From positions 3,106,976 to 3,170,975 of the forward strand of contig OX387187.1 in the NCBI GenBank assembly GCA_947561395.2: 64,000 nt of DNA, given 5' to 3'. The notes below the pieces were generated by a model. It searched no databases. It worked only from the letters and a program-made list of their open reading frames with translations, and was not told the DNA's origin. Each line of letters begins with the position of its first letter. Position 1 is the stretch's first letter. Source of the stretch: Buxus sempervirens. Its lineage: Eukaryota; Streptophyta; Magnoliopsida; Buxales; Buxaceae. Positions 34,528-44,896 of this stretch are shown in pieces. The position numbers and the translations under genes are program-made.

Positions 34528-35795
34528 GTACTAATACACTTGCAATCATAGCTCCTGTAACCAGATCAAGAGCTCGCGCCATGAATCCCATTGAAGACGA
34601 AGCTGATGCTCCTCATCCAGATGTTGTCCTGCTCCAAGAACAAGTAGCAGGATTAGCCCGAATGTTAGAGAACATATTGTCCGTGCAAGCCCAACAAGTG
34701 CAGGCCCAACAAATGCAGGCCCAGAACCAAGCATCCACTTCCAACCCTGCACCTCCACCCCAAATCAATATTCCACCTCCAATGCAACCAACTCCTGAAC
34801 CCATCTATGAACCCACCCCTGAACCTATACTGACTAGGGATGAGACAGCTGAGTCAAACAAGGCTAAGGAAAAGGAAAGGATAAGGGAAGAGGTTGAAAG
34901 AAAGTTCTTGCATAAGCTAGAAATGATTCAAGATGAAATTAGAGAAGTAAAAGGGGTGAGCAACTTCGGGGGCACCAACTTTGAAGACTTATGCTTATAC
35001 CCTAATGTTAACTTGCCGGCTAAGTTTAAGTGCCCAGATCTAGACAAGTATGATGGCACAGGATGCCCCATGAGCCACCTGAAGTTATACTGTGGTGCCT
35101 TATGCCAGTTTGGGTGGGATGAAGGTGTTCTGATTCAGCTCTTCCAAAGGAGCCTGACTGGAACCGCATTAAGGTGGTTCGCTACTCTAGACCATGGGAA
35201 GATTAGAAGATGGAAGGACCTAGCAGATGCCTTCCTAGCTCAGTACCGGTTCAATTCAGAGATCGTGCTAGACAGGTACGACGTAATGAGAATGAGCAAA
35301 GGAAGGGATGAGACTGTAAGGCAGTACGCCAAGAGGTGGAGGGAAACAGCCTCTCAAGTCAGGCCACCTATGCTAGAGCAGGAAATGATTTCCACCTTCA
35401 TCAGCACATTGGGCCAACCCTTCTACAGCCATTTGGTGGGTCAGACTACCACTAATTTTGCTGCCTTGGTTCAAGTGGCTGACCGAATAGAAGAAGGGAT
35501 AAGATCAGGCAAGATAATTGATCACTCTGCCATGGTTAGTCAACAAGACCCCAATGTGAAGAAAGGAAGCGGGACGAAGAAGAATGGAAACAAGAAAGAA
35601 GGAGAGGTGAACATGGTACAGCCACCATCAGGCCCTAACAAACCCATAAAAATCAACATACCCGCTCATTTTCCTACTCCATCTCCATCTACCCAGGCCC
35701 CTATGAGGGTTAATGTTCCAGCAGCACCTTCAGACCAAAAAAAGGGTTTTTACCAAGGAGGAAAAGGATGCTTATTTTGCAGCAAGGAGAAATAG
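34518..35795 (+). CDS. gag: gag of Y
   Basis: Structural protein of the virus-like particle. The frame is open for 425 codons; the likely start is ATG 34581 (MNPIEDEADAPHPD), although IAPVTRSRARA upstream is conserved with Z. Glutamine- and proline-rich N-terminus, then a Retrotrans_gag domain (about residues 130-300): LYCGALCQFGWDEGVLIQLF, ALRWFATLDHGKIRRWKDL, AKRWRETASQ, LVGQTTTNFAALVQVADRI. The frame ends at 35793-35795 after an A7 run at about 35739-35745. The protein continues in the +1 frame, probably because of a one-base change. Confidence 0.9.
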   Translation: MWPGTNTLAIIAPVTRSRARAMNPIEDEADAPHPDVVLLQEQVAGLARMLENILSVQAQQVQAQQMQAQNQASTSNPAPPPQINIPPPMQPTPEPIYEPTPEPILTRDETAESNKAKEKERIREEVERKFLHKLEMIQDEIREVKGVSNFGGTNFEDLCLYPNVNLPAKFKCPDLDKYDGTGCPMSHLKLYCGALCQFGWDEGVLIQLFQRSLTGTALRWFATLDHGKIRRWKDLADAFLAQYRFNSEIVLDRYDVMRMSKGRDETVRQYAKRWRETASQVRPPMLEQEMISTFISTLGQPFYSHLVGQTTTNFAALVQVADRIEEGIRSGKIIDHSAMVSQQDPNVKKGSGTKKNGNKKEGEVNMVQPPSGPNKPIKINIPAHFPTPSPSTQAPMRVNVPAAPSDQKKGFYQGGKGCLFCSKEK

Positions 35796-38232
35796 GGTTT
35801 TCACCCCTATTCCAATGACTCCTTCTCAGTTGCTGCCCACCTTATTGCAAGCAGGGTATATCACCTTAAGAGAACCCAATCCAAATGCACCCAAGGGGAG
35901 AAATTTTGACCCCTCCACCACTTGTGATAACCACATGGGTGCACCTGGGCACCCTACTGACAAGTGCTGGCCTTTGAAACATGCCATTCAGGATTTACTG
36001 GACCAGAATACCCTATCCTTCAATACAGGGGCTCCCAATCCTCCTAGAACAGATATTGGATAGAACCCTCTGCCCCAGCATCATGGGGCAGGCCCATCTA
36101 ATGTTATAGGTGTCGTCTCTTCTGATAAAATAACCTTTGACCCATCCCAGTTAATTGCTCCAATAGGAACAACGGTCAAGGTTTATTTTAACAGAATAAA
36201 CAGGGAAAAAGAAATAAATGTAATTTCAAAGGGGAATGATAGTGCTGCAAAGAACATTAGCTCATCTCTGGACCGGGTCTCGTCCCTCATGGCCCAAATG
36301 AACATTGCAAAACCACCATTGATCATCAATTGCAGTCCATCCACCTTTACTTCACCCATTCAGTCAAAACCACCATTGGTCATAAATTGTGACCACTTTA
36401 ATGCATCAGTCACTTCTGTGACCCCTCAACCAAATCAACTCCCACCATTGGTTGTTGATATCCCTCTCACTCAAATTTCATCATCCAAGTCTAAACTTCC
36501 TCCCTTGGTGATAAATGTCCCCAAGCCTTCCTACTCTGAATCGGCCGTACCATGGAACTACAGTGAAGCTTTTACCACTATATGCCCTGCAGCTGAAAGC
36601 AAGGAAGAAGTGAACCTCATGATGAGGTCAGGAAAATGTGTAGAGGTGGAAGAAAAACAAAAGGAAACAGAGAAGGAGAAGGAAGAAGAAAAAAATAAAG
36701 GAAAGGCCAAGATAGGGGAAGATGCCCCTCAGGTAACTAATAGTAAGGCTGCTGACCTCATTAAAATAATGAAAAAGAGTGAGTTCAATGTTGTCGAACA
36801 GTTGAACAAAGTCCCTGCCCAGATCTCAATACTGGGCTTATTGTTAAATTCTGAAAAACATAGGGACTCCTTGTTAAGGATACTCCAGGGGGCCCATGTG
36901 CCTAAAAATATTGAACCAGACCAACTAGGCCGGATGGTTGGGCAAATATTATCCCATAATGTCATAACGTTTTCAGAGACCGAGATCAGCCCAGCAGGGT
37001 ACCATCATGTTGACCCATTGCACATAGCTGTACTCAGTAAGGGTTGCATGATAGCCCGGGTCTTGATTGATAATGGGTCGGCTCTGAATGTCTGCCCATT
37101 AATAACCTTTGTTAAGCTCGGTCTGGAGCAAAACAAAATCAAACAGAATGGAAGATTCATAAGAGCATTTGACAGCTCTAAAACACACTCCCTAGGGGAG
37201 GTTGAACTGCCGGTCACAATTGGACCGTATATTTTCAACATCACATTTGAAGTGATGGATATACCTGCAGCCTTCAACCTCCTCCTAGGAAGGCCGTGGA
37301 TTCATACGGCTAGGGCTATACCATCTACCCTCCACCAAAGAGTCAAATATATCAGAGGGCAAAAGGTGATTACTGTCCTAGCCGAAAATTTGGTTCCTCC
37401 CATGTGGTCCCCTGATGTACCCTGTATAAACATGGAAATGACTGCTGATAAGATGGCATTTCACTCTTTCCAATTTGAAACTGTTAATTTCATACCTGGG
37501 GGATATCAAGAAAAAGAAGGAAAATTGACCTGTGCTGAGAAAATGGTCAAGAATGTGCTGGAAAAATATAACTTTCACCCTGGAAAAGGTCTGGGGGTTA
37601 ACCTGCAAGGAAGAATAGAACCGATAAAGGTTAAGAAGATGGCCCATAGAGCAGGATTGGGGTCCAAGCCAAGGAAGTGGAGAAGTCAGAAGGAAATAGA
37701 AGACATGAAATTCCCGCACATCAGGGAAACTTTTCCTAAGCTTTCTCACATGATTCAGCTGTCTCCTCCTGAAGATCAGTCCAAACCCCCATACTATAAC
37801 ATCAATCCATTCCAAAAACCCAAATCCTCAACCGTGCAACCATATGTTCCACCTCCACCTCCACAAGCATTGGGTGGGCCTGGGCCACATACAGAACAGA
37901 AGCATGACTTTTCTGAGGACGTAGGAGCATTCTTTGCCATGACAGAAGGCAACCAAGAAAAAGTAGCAGAGGAGCTACCTTTTATCGATTGGGCTGCAGT
38001 AGAAGTTCCATCTGGAACTAGCCCTACGGAAGAAACAGGCGATGCAACTCACCCAGTATTGGTGATTTCAGATGCAGACCCTGAGCTTGAGGAGCAGGCT
38101 TGTATCCCTGCCCCAGATTCTTTTATTCTAAACAATTGGGAGGAAACTCCCCTTACTTTTGAAGCCGCGTTTGTTTGGCAAACAGACATGGCTTCCAAAA
38201 AAAACTCCATTAGTGGAATGCCCTTCCCCTGA
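35713..38232 (+). pseudogene. pro: gag C-terminus, aspartic protease and G-patch of Y (one stop)
   Basis: Frame +1 relative to gag. It begins with a CHHC zinc-knuckle-like motif (CDNHMGAPGHPTDKC, 35923-35967). A TAG at 36061-36063 interrupts it, and the frame then continues open through FDPSQLIAPIGTTV. The retropepsin-type site VLIDNGSALNV (Asp codon 37069) has DNG where DSG or DTG is usual; DNG is common in Tat elements. LLLGRPWIH (about 37290) is the flap-distal motif. A G-patch (HPGKGLGVNLQGR, about 37575-37615) follows, typical of Tat/Ogre. The frame ends at 38232, after an A8 run near 38199. Confidence 0.85.
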
Positions 38233-39838
38233 AGGTTTTAATGAGCCTTCGTCTTCAGGGAAAGATTTTATAGAAGGCTCTCAAAAAACACAAAAAGATT
38301 TTTCAATTTTTTCTAGAAAAGATAAAGTTTTCAAAAAGGTCCAAACCATTTATGAAACATATAAGCAAACGGAATTGGATCAGGATGAGTACGACTTCGA
38401 CCTTGAGCTCGACTTTGACCTAATGGGGGTTTAAGAAGAGACCGAGGATGAAAAAGACGATCCTCCAAAGGAAATCACATATCAATTAGAGCGTCATGAA
38501 AAGGGGGTCCAACCCAATATTGAAGAGACCATATCAGTAAACCTAGGGACCGAAGATGATCCAAAAATAGTAAAGATTGGGGTATGCCTATCTGAGGTAC
38601 AGCGAGATGAAATGATACGATTTTTGGCTGATTATGAAGATGTATTTGCATGGTCGTATCGGGATATGCTAGGTTTAGACACGGACATGGTTGTGCACAG
38701 GCTACCCATTCTACCAGATGCCAAGCCAGTTAAGCAGAAACTGAGAAGGTTAAAACCTGAATGGACATTGAAGGTTAAAGATGAAGTGGTTAAGCAATTT
38801 CAAGCTGGGTTCTTAGCGGTCTCCACTTACCCTGAATGGCTTGCAAATATAGTGCCAGTACCAAAGAAGGATGGAAAGGTCCGAATGTGTGTAGACTACA
38901 GAGACTTGAATAAGGCAAGCCCAAAGGATGATTTTCCACTTCCACACATAGACATATTGGTGGACAACACTGCTGTACATAGCCTGTTCTCATTCATGGA
39001 CGGGTTTTCTGGGTATAATCAAATTAAGATGGTTAAGGAGGATCAAGAAAAAACAGCCTTCATTACACCTTGGGGTACATTCCACTACACTGTCATGCCA
39101 TTTGGGCTTAAGAACGCTGGGGCAACCTACCAACGGGCCATGATAGCCTTATTCCATGATATGATCCATAAGGAGATGGAGGTCTATGTGGATGATATGA
39201 TAGCCAAATCATGTGAAGAAGAAGACCACTTGATCAATTTGAAGAAGGTGTTTGACCGGCTCAGGAAATATAGTCTAAGGCTTAACCCTGCGAAATGTGT
39301 CTTTGGGGCTACATCAGGAAAATTATTGGGCTTTATAGTAAGTAGAAGGGGAATTGAGATAGACCCAGCTAAAGCTAAAGCAATCATTGAAATGCCATCA
39401 CCTAGAACCAAGAGGGAAGTTCGGGGTTTTCTTGAAAGGATTCAGTACATAAGCCGGTTCATAGCACAACTCACCGCTATCTATGAACCAATTTTCAAGC
39501 TTCTAAGAAAGAATAACCCGACAGTCTGGAATGACGATTGCCAAGAAGCCTTTGACACAATAAAGGAATATTTGTTGAACCCACCTGTATTAGTACCACC
39601 AACTCCAGGAAGACCATTGATTTTATACTTGTCTGTTTTGGAGACATCAATGGGGTGTGTCTTGGGACAGCATGACGATACAGGCAGAAAGGAAAGGGCG
39701 ATTTACTACTTAAGCAAGAAATTTACAGAATATGAAGCAAAGTATTCTCCTTTAGAAAAGACTTGTTGTGCTTTAGTATGGGCAACTCAGAGGCTGAGGC
39801 ATTATTTCCTTAGTCATTCCACCTTATTGATATCCTGA
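38159..39838 (+). pseudogene. pol: Reverse transcriptase and RNase H of Y (stops)
   Basis: RNA-dependent DNA polymerase. A third frame opens at 38159, with a TAA at 38432-38434 and a TGA at 39836-39838. The RT (about 38720-39420) shows PVKQKLRRLKPEW, VPKKDGKVRMCVDYRDLNK, FSGYNQI, MPFGLKNAGATYQRAM, and the catalytic box YVDD (39185-39196), all intact. The native RNase H follows (about 39550-39830: DDTGRKERAIYYLSKKFTEYE, SPLEKTCCALVWATQRLRHY). Both stops fit C-to-T changes (CAA to TAA, CGA to TGA). Confidence 0.9.
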
Positions 39839-40640
39839 ATGGACCCTTTGAAGTATCTATTTGAAAAGCCAGCTTTAACTGGCAGAACAGCAAAGTGGCA
39901 GTTGTTACTCTCTGAATTTGACCTCACCTATATCACACAGAAAGCCATTAAGGGTCAAGCCATAGCTGATCACTTAGCTGCACACCCTTTACCGGAATAC
40001 CAACCCTTGAAGACCAACTTCCCTGATGAGGCAATCCTGTTTGCTGAAGAAGAAGAAGGTGAAAGCTCTTGGCAAATGTTTTTTGATGAGGCCGCCAACA
40101 TGAATGGAAATGGAATAGGGGCTGTTTTGATCAAGCCAGATGGGGCACACATCCCAATCGCAGTGAAGCTAAGGTTCCAATGCACAAATAATATAGCAGA
40201 GTATGAAGCATGCATAATTGGGTTGCAAGCTGCCATAGACCATGAAGTAGAGAAACTTGACGTATATGGGGATTCGAGTCTTATCATCTTCCAAACAACT
40301 GGTGAATGGAAAACCAAGGATCACAAATTGATCCCCTATCACCAGTATTTGGAAGAAATAAGCACCAAATTTACTCGGATTTCCTTCAATTATATGCCAA
40401 GGGCCAAAAATCAGTTTGCAGATGCTCTAGCAACATTGGCTTCAATGGTCAGTATGCCAGAAGGTGTTGATATTAGACCACTGGAAATTGAAGTCAGAGA
40501 TGAACCAGCTTATTGTCTTGTTCTAGAAGAAACCCCAGAAGAAGAACTACCATGGTTTCAAGATATTAAGAACTTCCTAAATGATCGGAGTTTGCCAGAA
40601 AATATCACTTCTACAGAGAAAAGAACAATACAGAGGTTGG
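39839..40640 (+). pseudogene. pol: Second, archaeal-type RNase H of Y
   Basis: In frame with RT across the TGA. MFFDEAANMNGNGIGAVL (about 40075), CTNNIAEYEACIIGLQAA, VYGDSSLII and FADALATLASM give the D-E-D-D set of an extra RNase H domain. A second RNase H after the native one is a known Tat-lineage trait. The usual DGA near the first aspartate reads DEA here (GGN to GAN), a change next to the active site. Confidence 0.8.
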
Positions 40641-41800
40641 CAGGACAGTTCTTACAAAGTGGTGGGCAGTTATACAAAAGATCACACAATGATATACTAC
40701 TTAGATGTGTCGCCAAGACCGAGTCAGAAAGGTTAGTTGAAACGGTACATGGGGGAGTGTGTGGACCCCATATGAACGGGCACATGCTTGCCAAGAAAAT
40801 TCTGCAATTGGGATATTACTGGTCGACTATGGAGCATGATTGCTATATACATGTCAAAAGGTGTCATTTATGCCAAGTGTATGCGGATAATAAAAATGCA
40901 CCCCCAAGTGAATTACACAACATGACATCTCCATGGCCCTTCTCCATGTGGGGTATAGACGTCATTGGAATGATCTCTCCAAAGGCATCAAATGGACACA
41001 GGTTTATACTTGTAGCAATTGATTACTTCACCAAGTGGGTAGAGGCAGCTTCGTATGCAAACATTACAAGTAGCCATGTTTTGAAATTCTTAAAGCACAA
41101 TATCATTTGTCGCTACGGTTTGCCAAGTGCCATAGTATCAAACAATGCTTCAAACCTTAAGAACAAGGATATGAGAAAGATGTGTGAATAGTTTCAGATT
41201 ACCCACCATAAGTCAGCTCCGTATAGACCAAAGATGAATGGGGCAGTGGAAGCAGCAAATAAGAATATAAAGAAGATCATTCAGAAGATGGTAGTGAGTT
41301 TTAAAGATTGGCATGAAATGCTGCCACTTGCTCTACATGCTTACAGAACCTCAATTAGAACTTCTATAGGGGCAACCCCGTACTCTTTAGTATATGGAAT
41401 GGAAGCAGTTTTACCAGTGGAAGTGGAAATACCTTCACTAAGAGTGCTAATGGAAGCTGAATTAGAAGAAGCTGAATGGATACAATCAAGACATGATCAA
41501 CTCAATCTAATAGAGGAAAAGCGATTAAAAGCGCTTTGTCATGGTCAATTGTATCAGAAGAGAATGGCCAGGGCTTACAATAAGAAAGTGAAGCCCAGAA
41601 CTTTCCAAGAAGGAAATTTAGTATTGAAGAAAATTTTACCCTTTTTGGAAGATCCTCGTGGAAAGTTCAAACCAAATTGGGAAGGACCTTATGTGGTCAA
41701 GAAGATCCTATCAGGGGGTGCTCTCATCTTAGCAGAAATGGATGGGAAGGATTTTCCTGAGCCAATTAACTCTGATGCAGTAAAGAGATATTTTCCTTGA
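40641..41800 (+). pseudogene. pol: Integrase of Y (stop and mutated catalytic Asp)
   Basis: Inserts the cDNA into the genome. HHCC zinc-binding region at about 40750-40875 (HVKRCHLCQVY), then the core: D at 40958 (MWGIDVIGM), N at 41141 where the second catalytic D is expected (IVSNNASNL), E at 41249 (NGAVEAANK), 35 residues between the last two. A TAG at 41189-41191 also interrupts it. The C-terminal part (41234-41800) has the GPY-type motif WEGPYVVKKIL and no chromodomain. The Asp-to-Asn change and the stop fit G-to-A and C-to-T transitions. Confidence 0.9.
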
Positions 41801-42691
41801 ATGAATATTACTAGGAAATGATCCGAGGCCATTTTTCTATACCTCTCAAAAATTCAATCCCTAGTCAAGCCAATTTGAGCCTGTTCGTCTTCTTTGTTAA
41901 ACCTAAATTGGACTTACAGTCTTATACTGGGGCAAAGCCAATAGGGGCAGAAAGGAAAAGAGAAAAAATAGGGGCAAATGAAAGCCACATACAAAAGAAG
42001 GGGAATGGGATTGAATTCATCATGAATGTAAGTCCGGTTGACCCATTTTCACACTTAGAAAATTTTGAGCCTTTAATACCTTTTCTTTCATAAACCAAGC
42101 TTAGCCTTTGTTTCGTCCTATTATTAAGCCCTCGGTTATTTTAGTATATTCATTCAATTTTCAGAGTAAGATTGGTGATGACGGAATGCAGAAGCCGACC
42201 CTAGTGAAAACCGTAATTGGCACTAGGGGCAATAAGGGCAAAAAGAAAAAATAGAAAAAAAAAAGAAAAAAAAAATCAAAGGTTGAGTTGATCATGTGGT
42301 CCAAATGTAATCAGTATAAGCACTGGAAACTGAGTAGATTAGCGGGGTCAATCATGAAGGTAAAGCCATTAGGGGATGATTCTAAAGGCCACGGGGTAGA
42401 CAGATTTGGTCTCTCCCTATTGCTTGGACTACCCTTTTCATTATTCACCTGATTTTAATTCCTTTAATTATATGTGATTAAGTGTTTTGGATCAGCTTTC
42501 AAAAAAAAAAAAACTATACTTTGGCCAGTGATGAGAAATCAAATACTTTTTCATAAAACTTCTGTTTTTACAAGCATCTGAGAATTCTGAGGCCAATAAT
42601 AGAAAAACTATTTTTGAATTAAATCTATTATCTTTCCACTAATAGAGTTTGCTTTTGTATAAAAGTATGAAGAAAACAAAGATAAAAGAAT
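41801..42691 (+). mobile_element. Non-coding spacer after pol of Y
   Basis: No supported gene. It includes a purine-rich tract (about 42233-42284) that has a counterpart in Z (about 16787-16850), and sequence shared with Z at 42430-42620. On the minus strand it is the 3' side of antisense gene 1. The 91-codon ORF at 41818 has no recognisable domain. Confidence 0.6.
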
Positions 42692-44426
42692 CTAATCCCT
42701 ACTCCCTAACTGCTCCTCAAGTTCCCTAATCCTAGCTGCCTGAGTTGCAATGATTCCAGAAGCTCCCCCTGCATCAGGATCACTCAAAAAGGAGATGACC
42801 TCATCTGAAAAAGAATGCTTGATCTTCAATGCCCTAAGGTCGGCCAAGGAATCCTGATATTTCTTCCGCATCACTCGGACTTCAAAGCGATGAGCCTGCC
42901 TTTGTTCTTCAAGTTTCTTCTCCATGGCAAGGCGGCCAGACTTCTGCTCTTCAAGCTTTCTCTCCAAAACAAGGACTTTTATCCTAAGTTCTTGAGCCTC
43001 CCGTATCCATATTTGTTGAAGCCGCTTATGGGTTGCCCTTTCTGACTCCAGAATATCCTCATAGGTAGGAGGAAGAACTGCAGGAGGGTCTTCTGGTACT
43101 GGGGCATGACTCTGCACCTGCTCTTTGATCCAAAAGTGATAGTCCTTCACATGGGACTCAGAAAAGACAGGACCCCGTAGAAAGCGAACATAGGACCACT
43201 CATTCATTAATTGAGCATTTAGCCCCATGGTGGCTGATGTAAGTGGTCCTACAAGGCTCTCATAGCCAGTTGGGATCATAATTCCTTGGGTCGCTCCAAA
43301 CTGCCGAAGAACCCTCAAAGGAAGATAGAGAACAGCAGATTTCAAGCCTACTAGGACCAAAAAGTGCCTATCTTTGAAGCTGATCACTGTCTCTGGATTG
43401 GGTTGATAAGTGCCAGGCCATCTCACTTGATCATCCTGGAGAGTACCCAAGAAAGTGAACCATCCCTGCTTGCCGCCTTGGATATTAGGACAACCCCTGT
43501 GGCTCATCAGAACAGGAACTTTCAACCTTGGAAAGAAGTGGCGAGTTATCTCTTCAACTTGGCTTAGGTGGTCAAGCAACCAAAGTTGCAGAAAAGGGGA
43601 GTATTTCAATTTATTTCCAAAAAGAAAAAAAAGAAAAAGAAAAAAAAAAGAAGAAAAAAAAAGAAAAAAAAAGAGAAGAGAAAAAAAAAAAAAAAAAGAA
43701 GGAAAAAATATTTATTTATTTTCTTACCTGTAGGATAGGGGCGCAGGCAAGGAAGCGTTTCTTCTTTCTGAAATAACAGTCAGTAAGGGCATGGTATATC
43801 TCTGCTAAGATCATAGGGGCCAACCTCTCACGTTCCCTAACCTGGCAGATAACTGAGATGAGAGCCAAGTCAACCTGGTCATCACCCCGTGGAAAAAGCA
43901 ACTGATTGACCACTATCAGAGTCAATGCATTAAACCTGGCATCCTTGTCCCCACTCCTTAGAAGTTTTTCAGTCAAAAAGGTCTTGGACAAGGTCAATAG
44001 GGTATCAGAATTCCCTAAGTCTTTCTTCCCTATACCCAAGAATGTAGAGGCCTCCTTTTTGTAACTAGGCTTTAGGGGTGGGTTCACAACTTTTTCAGAA
44101 AATCTTAGGCCAAGGATGGTTTCAATTTCTTCTATAGTAGGAGTCATCTCTTTATCATCAAAACGGAAGAGATTCAGTTCGGGAACCCAGTGCCCTATCA
44201 AAGCTTCAATGATTTCCCACTTGAAAGGAATTTTAGGGAGGTGTAGGATATGCCCTAAGTGGATGGAATCCCAACGAATCTCCTCGTCAAGGGTCATGGA
44301 GTTAACCCATCTGTCGTATAAGGAGTCCACAATGTTGTACCTGGTAAGATTAGGAGGTTTTGATCTAACAGGGTGTCTTGCAGGAGAAGATTCAACGGCA
44401 GGAGAAAGCGGCGTAGGGGAAGCCAT
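42692..44426 (-). CDS. Antisense gene 1 of Y: PMD-like protein with coiled coil
   Basis: Exon 1 is 44426-43728 (233 codons from ATG, CAG|GTAAGA donor). Exon 2 runs to the stop at 42692 and is open from about 43630. The intron (about 100 bases) is nearly pure pyrimidine and lacks an in-phase AG acceptor, so the acceptor seems lost. The N-terminus has a core similar to plant mobile domains and to plant retrotransposon domains of unknown function (I think of DUF7745): LIGHWVPELNLFRFDDKEM then ILGLRF. Exon 2 begins KYSPFLQLWLLDHL and ends with about 100 residues of heptad-rich coiled coil (LERKLEEQ, MEKKLEEQ). A TATA box (44518-44525, minus) lies 92 bases upstream of the ATG and a dyad cluster just beyond. 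The function is unknown; nuclear regulation or anti-silencing is a guess. Confidence 0.75.
43625..43727 (-). other. Pyrimidine-tract intron of antisense gene 1, acceptor not visible
   Basis: On the minus strand GTAAGAAAATAA is followed by about 85 bases of T with few C. The expected phase-0 junction lies before codons for NKLKYSPF, but no AG is found before 'cctaag' near 43568, which is out of phase. Slippage in the T run may have removed the acceptor. Confidence 0.55.
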
Positions 44427-44517
44427 GGAAGCGCCAAAGAAGCCAAGGAAAGCGAGAAAATACGTGCTCAGGAAGTTTCCAAACTATTAAAAGTGTCACA
44501 ATGACGCTCCCCATGAG

Positions 44518-44525
44518 TTTATATA
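44518..44525 (-). promoter_or_regulatory. TATA box of antisense gene 1
   Basis: TATATAAA on the minus strand, 92 bases before the ATG at 44426 and directly downstream (in transcription direction) of the dyad cluster 44546-44685. Confidence 0.6.
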
Positions 44526-44545
44526 GAAGAAATCGTTAAGGCAGT

Positions 44546-44685
44546 AAAATCCGTAAATAGAATACGGGCATATCGCGCCCGTATAAAAAATACGGACAGA
44601 TGTGACCGTGAAAACTTTACGGGCACAGTGCGCCCGTGTTCGTATTACGGGCACAGCTTGCTCGTAGTCTAAGTACGGTTACCTC
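44546..44685. promoter_or_regulatory. Dyad cluster upstream of antisense gene 1
   Basis: ATACGGGC-N7-GCCCGTAT (44562-44584) is a perfect 8-bp dyad. TACGGAC-N6-GACCGTG, TACGGGC-N7-GCCCGTG (about 44618) and TACGGGC-N7-GCTCGTA (about 44645) follow at about 28-32 base intervals. It is the same motif as in the LTR U3 of this element, placed 20-160 bases upstream of the antisense TATA box. Confidence 0.75.
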
Positions 44686-44896
44686 CGAAAAATGCAAAAA
44701 ATTGGGCAGTTTCAATTTCCTTGTTTCCCTAAGCTTCACCTGTCCCTGTTTTAACATTCATCATGTAATAAAAACTGAAAAGAAAGAAGGAAAGAACACA
44801 AATGAATGAAAATTAAACTCCTTTTATATATATGAGAATGTTTACATCACTTTTGTCAAAAAATACAAATGTATATGAAAAATCCTAATCTACTGT

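Noticed and set aside
37378-37815. 145-codon ORF antisense to the protease/G-patch region
   Set aside because: It is a shadow of the sense coding frame and has no promoter, introns or homology, unlike the antisense genes at 42692-47765.
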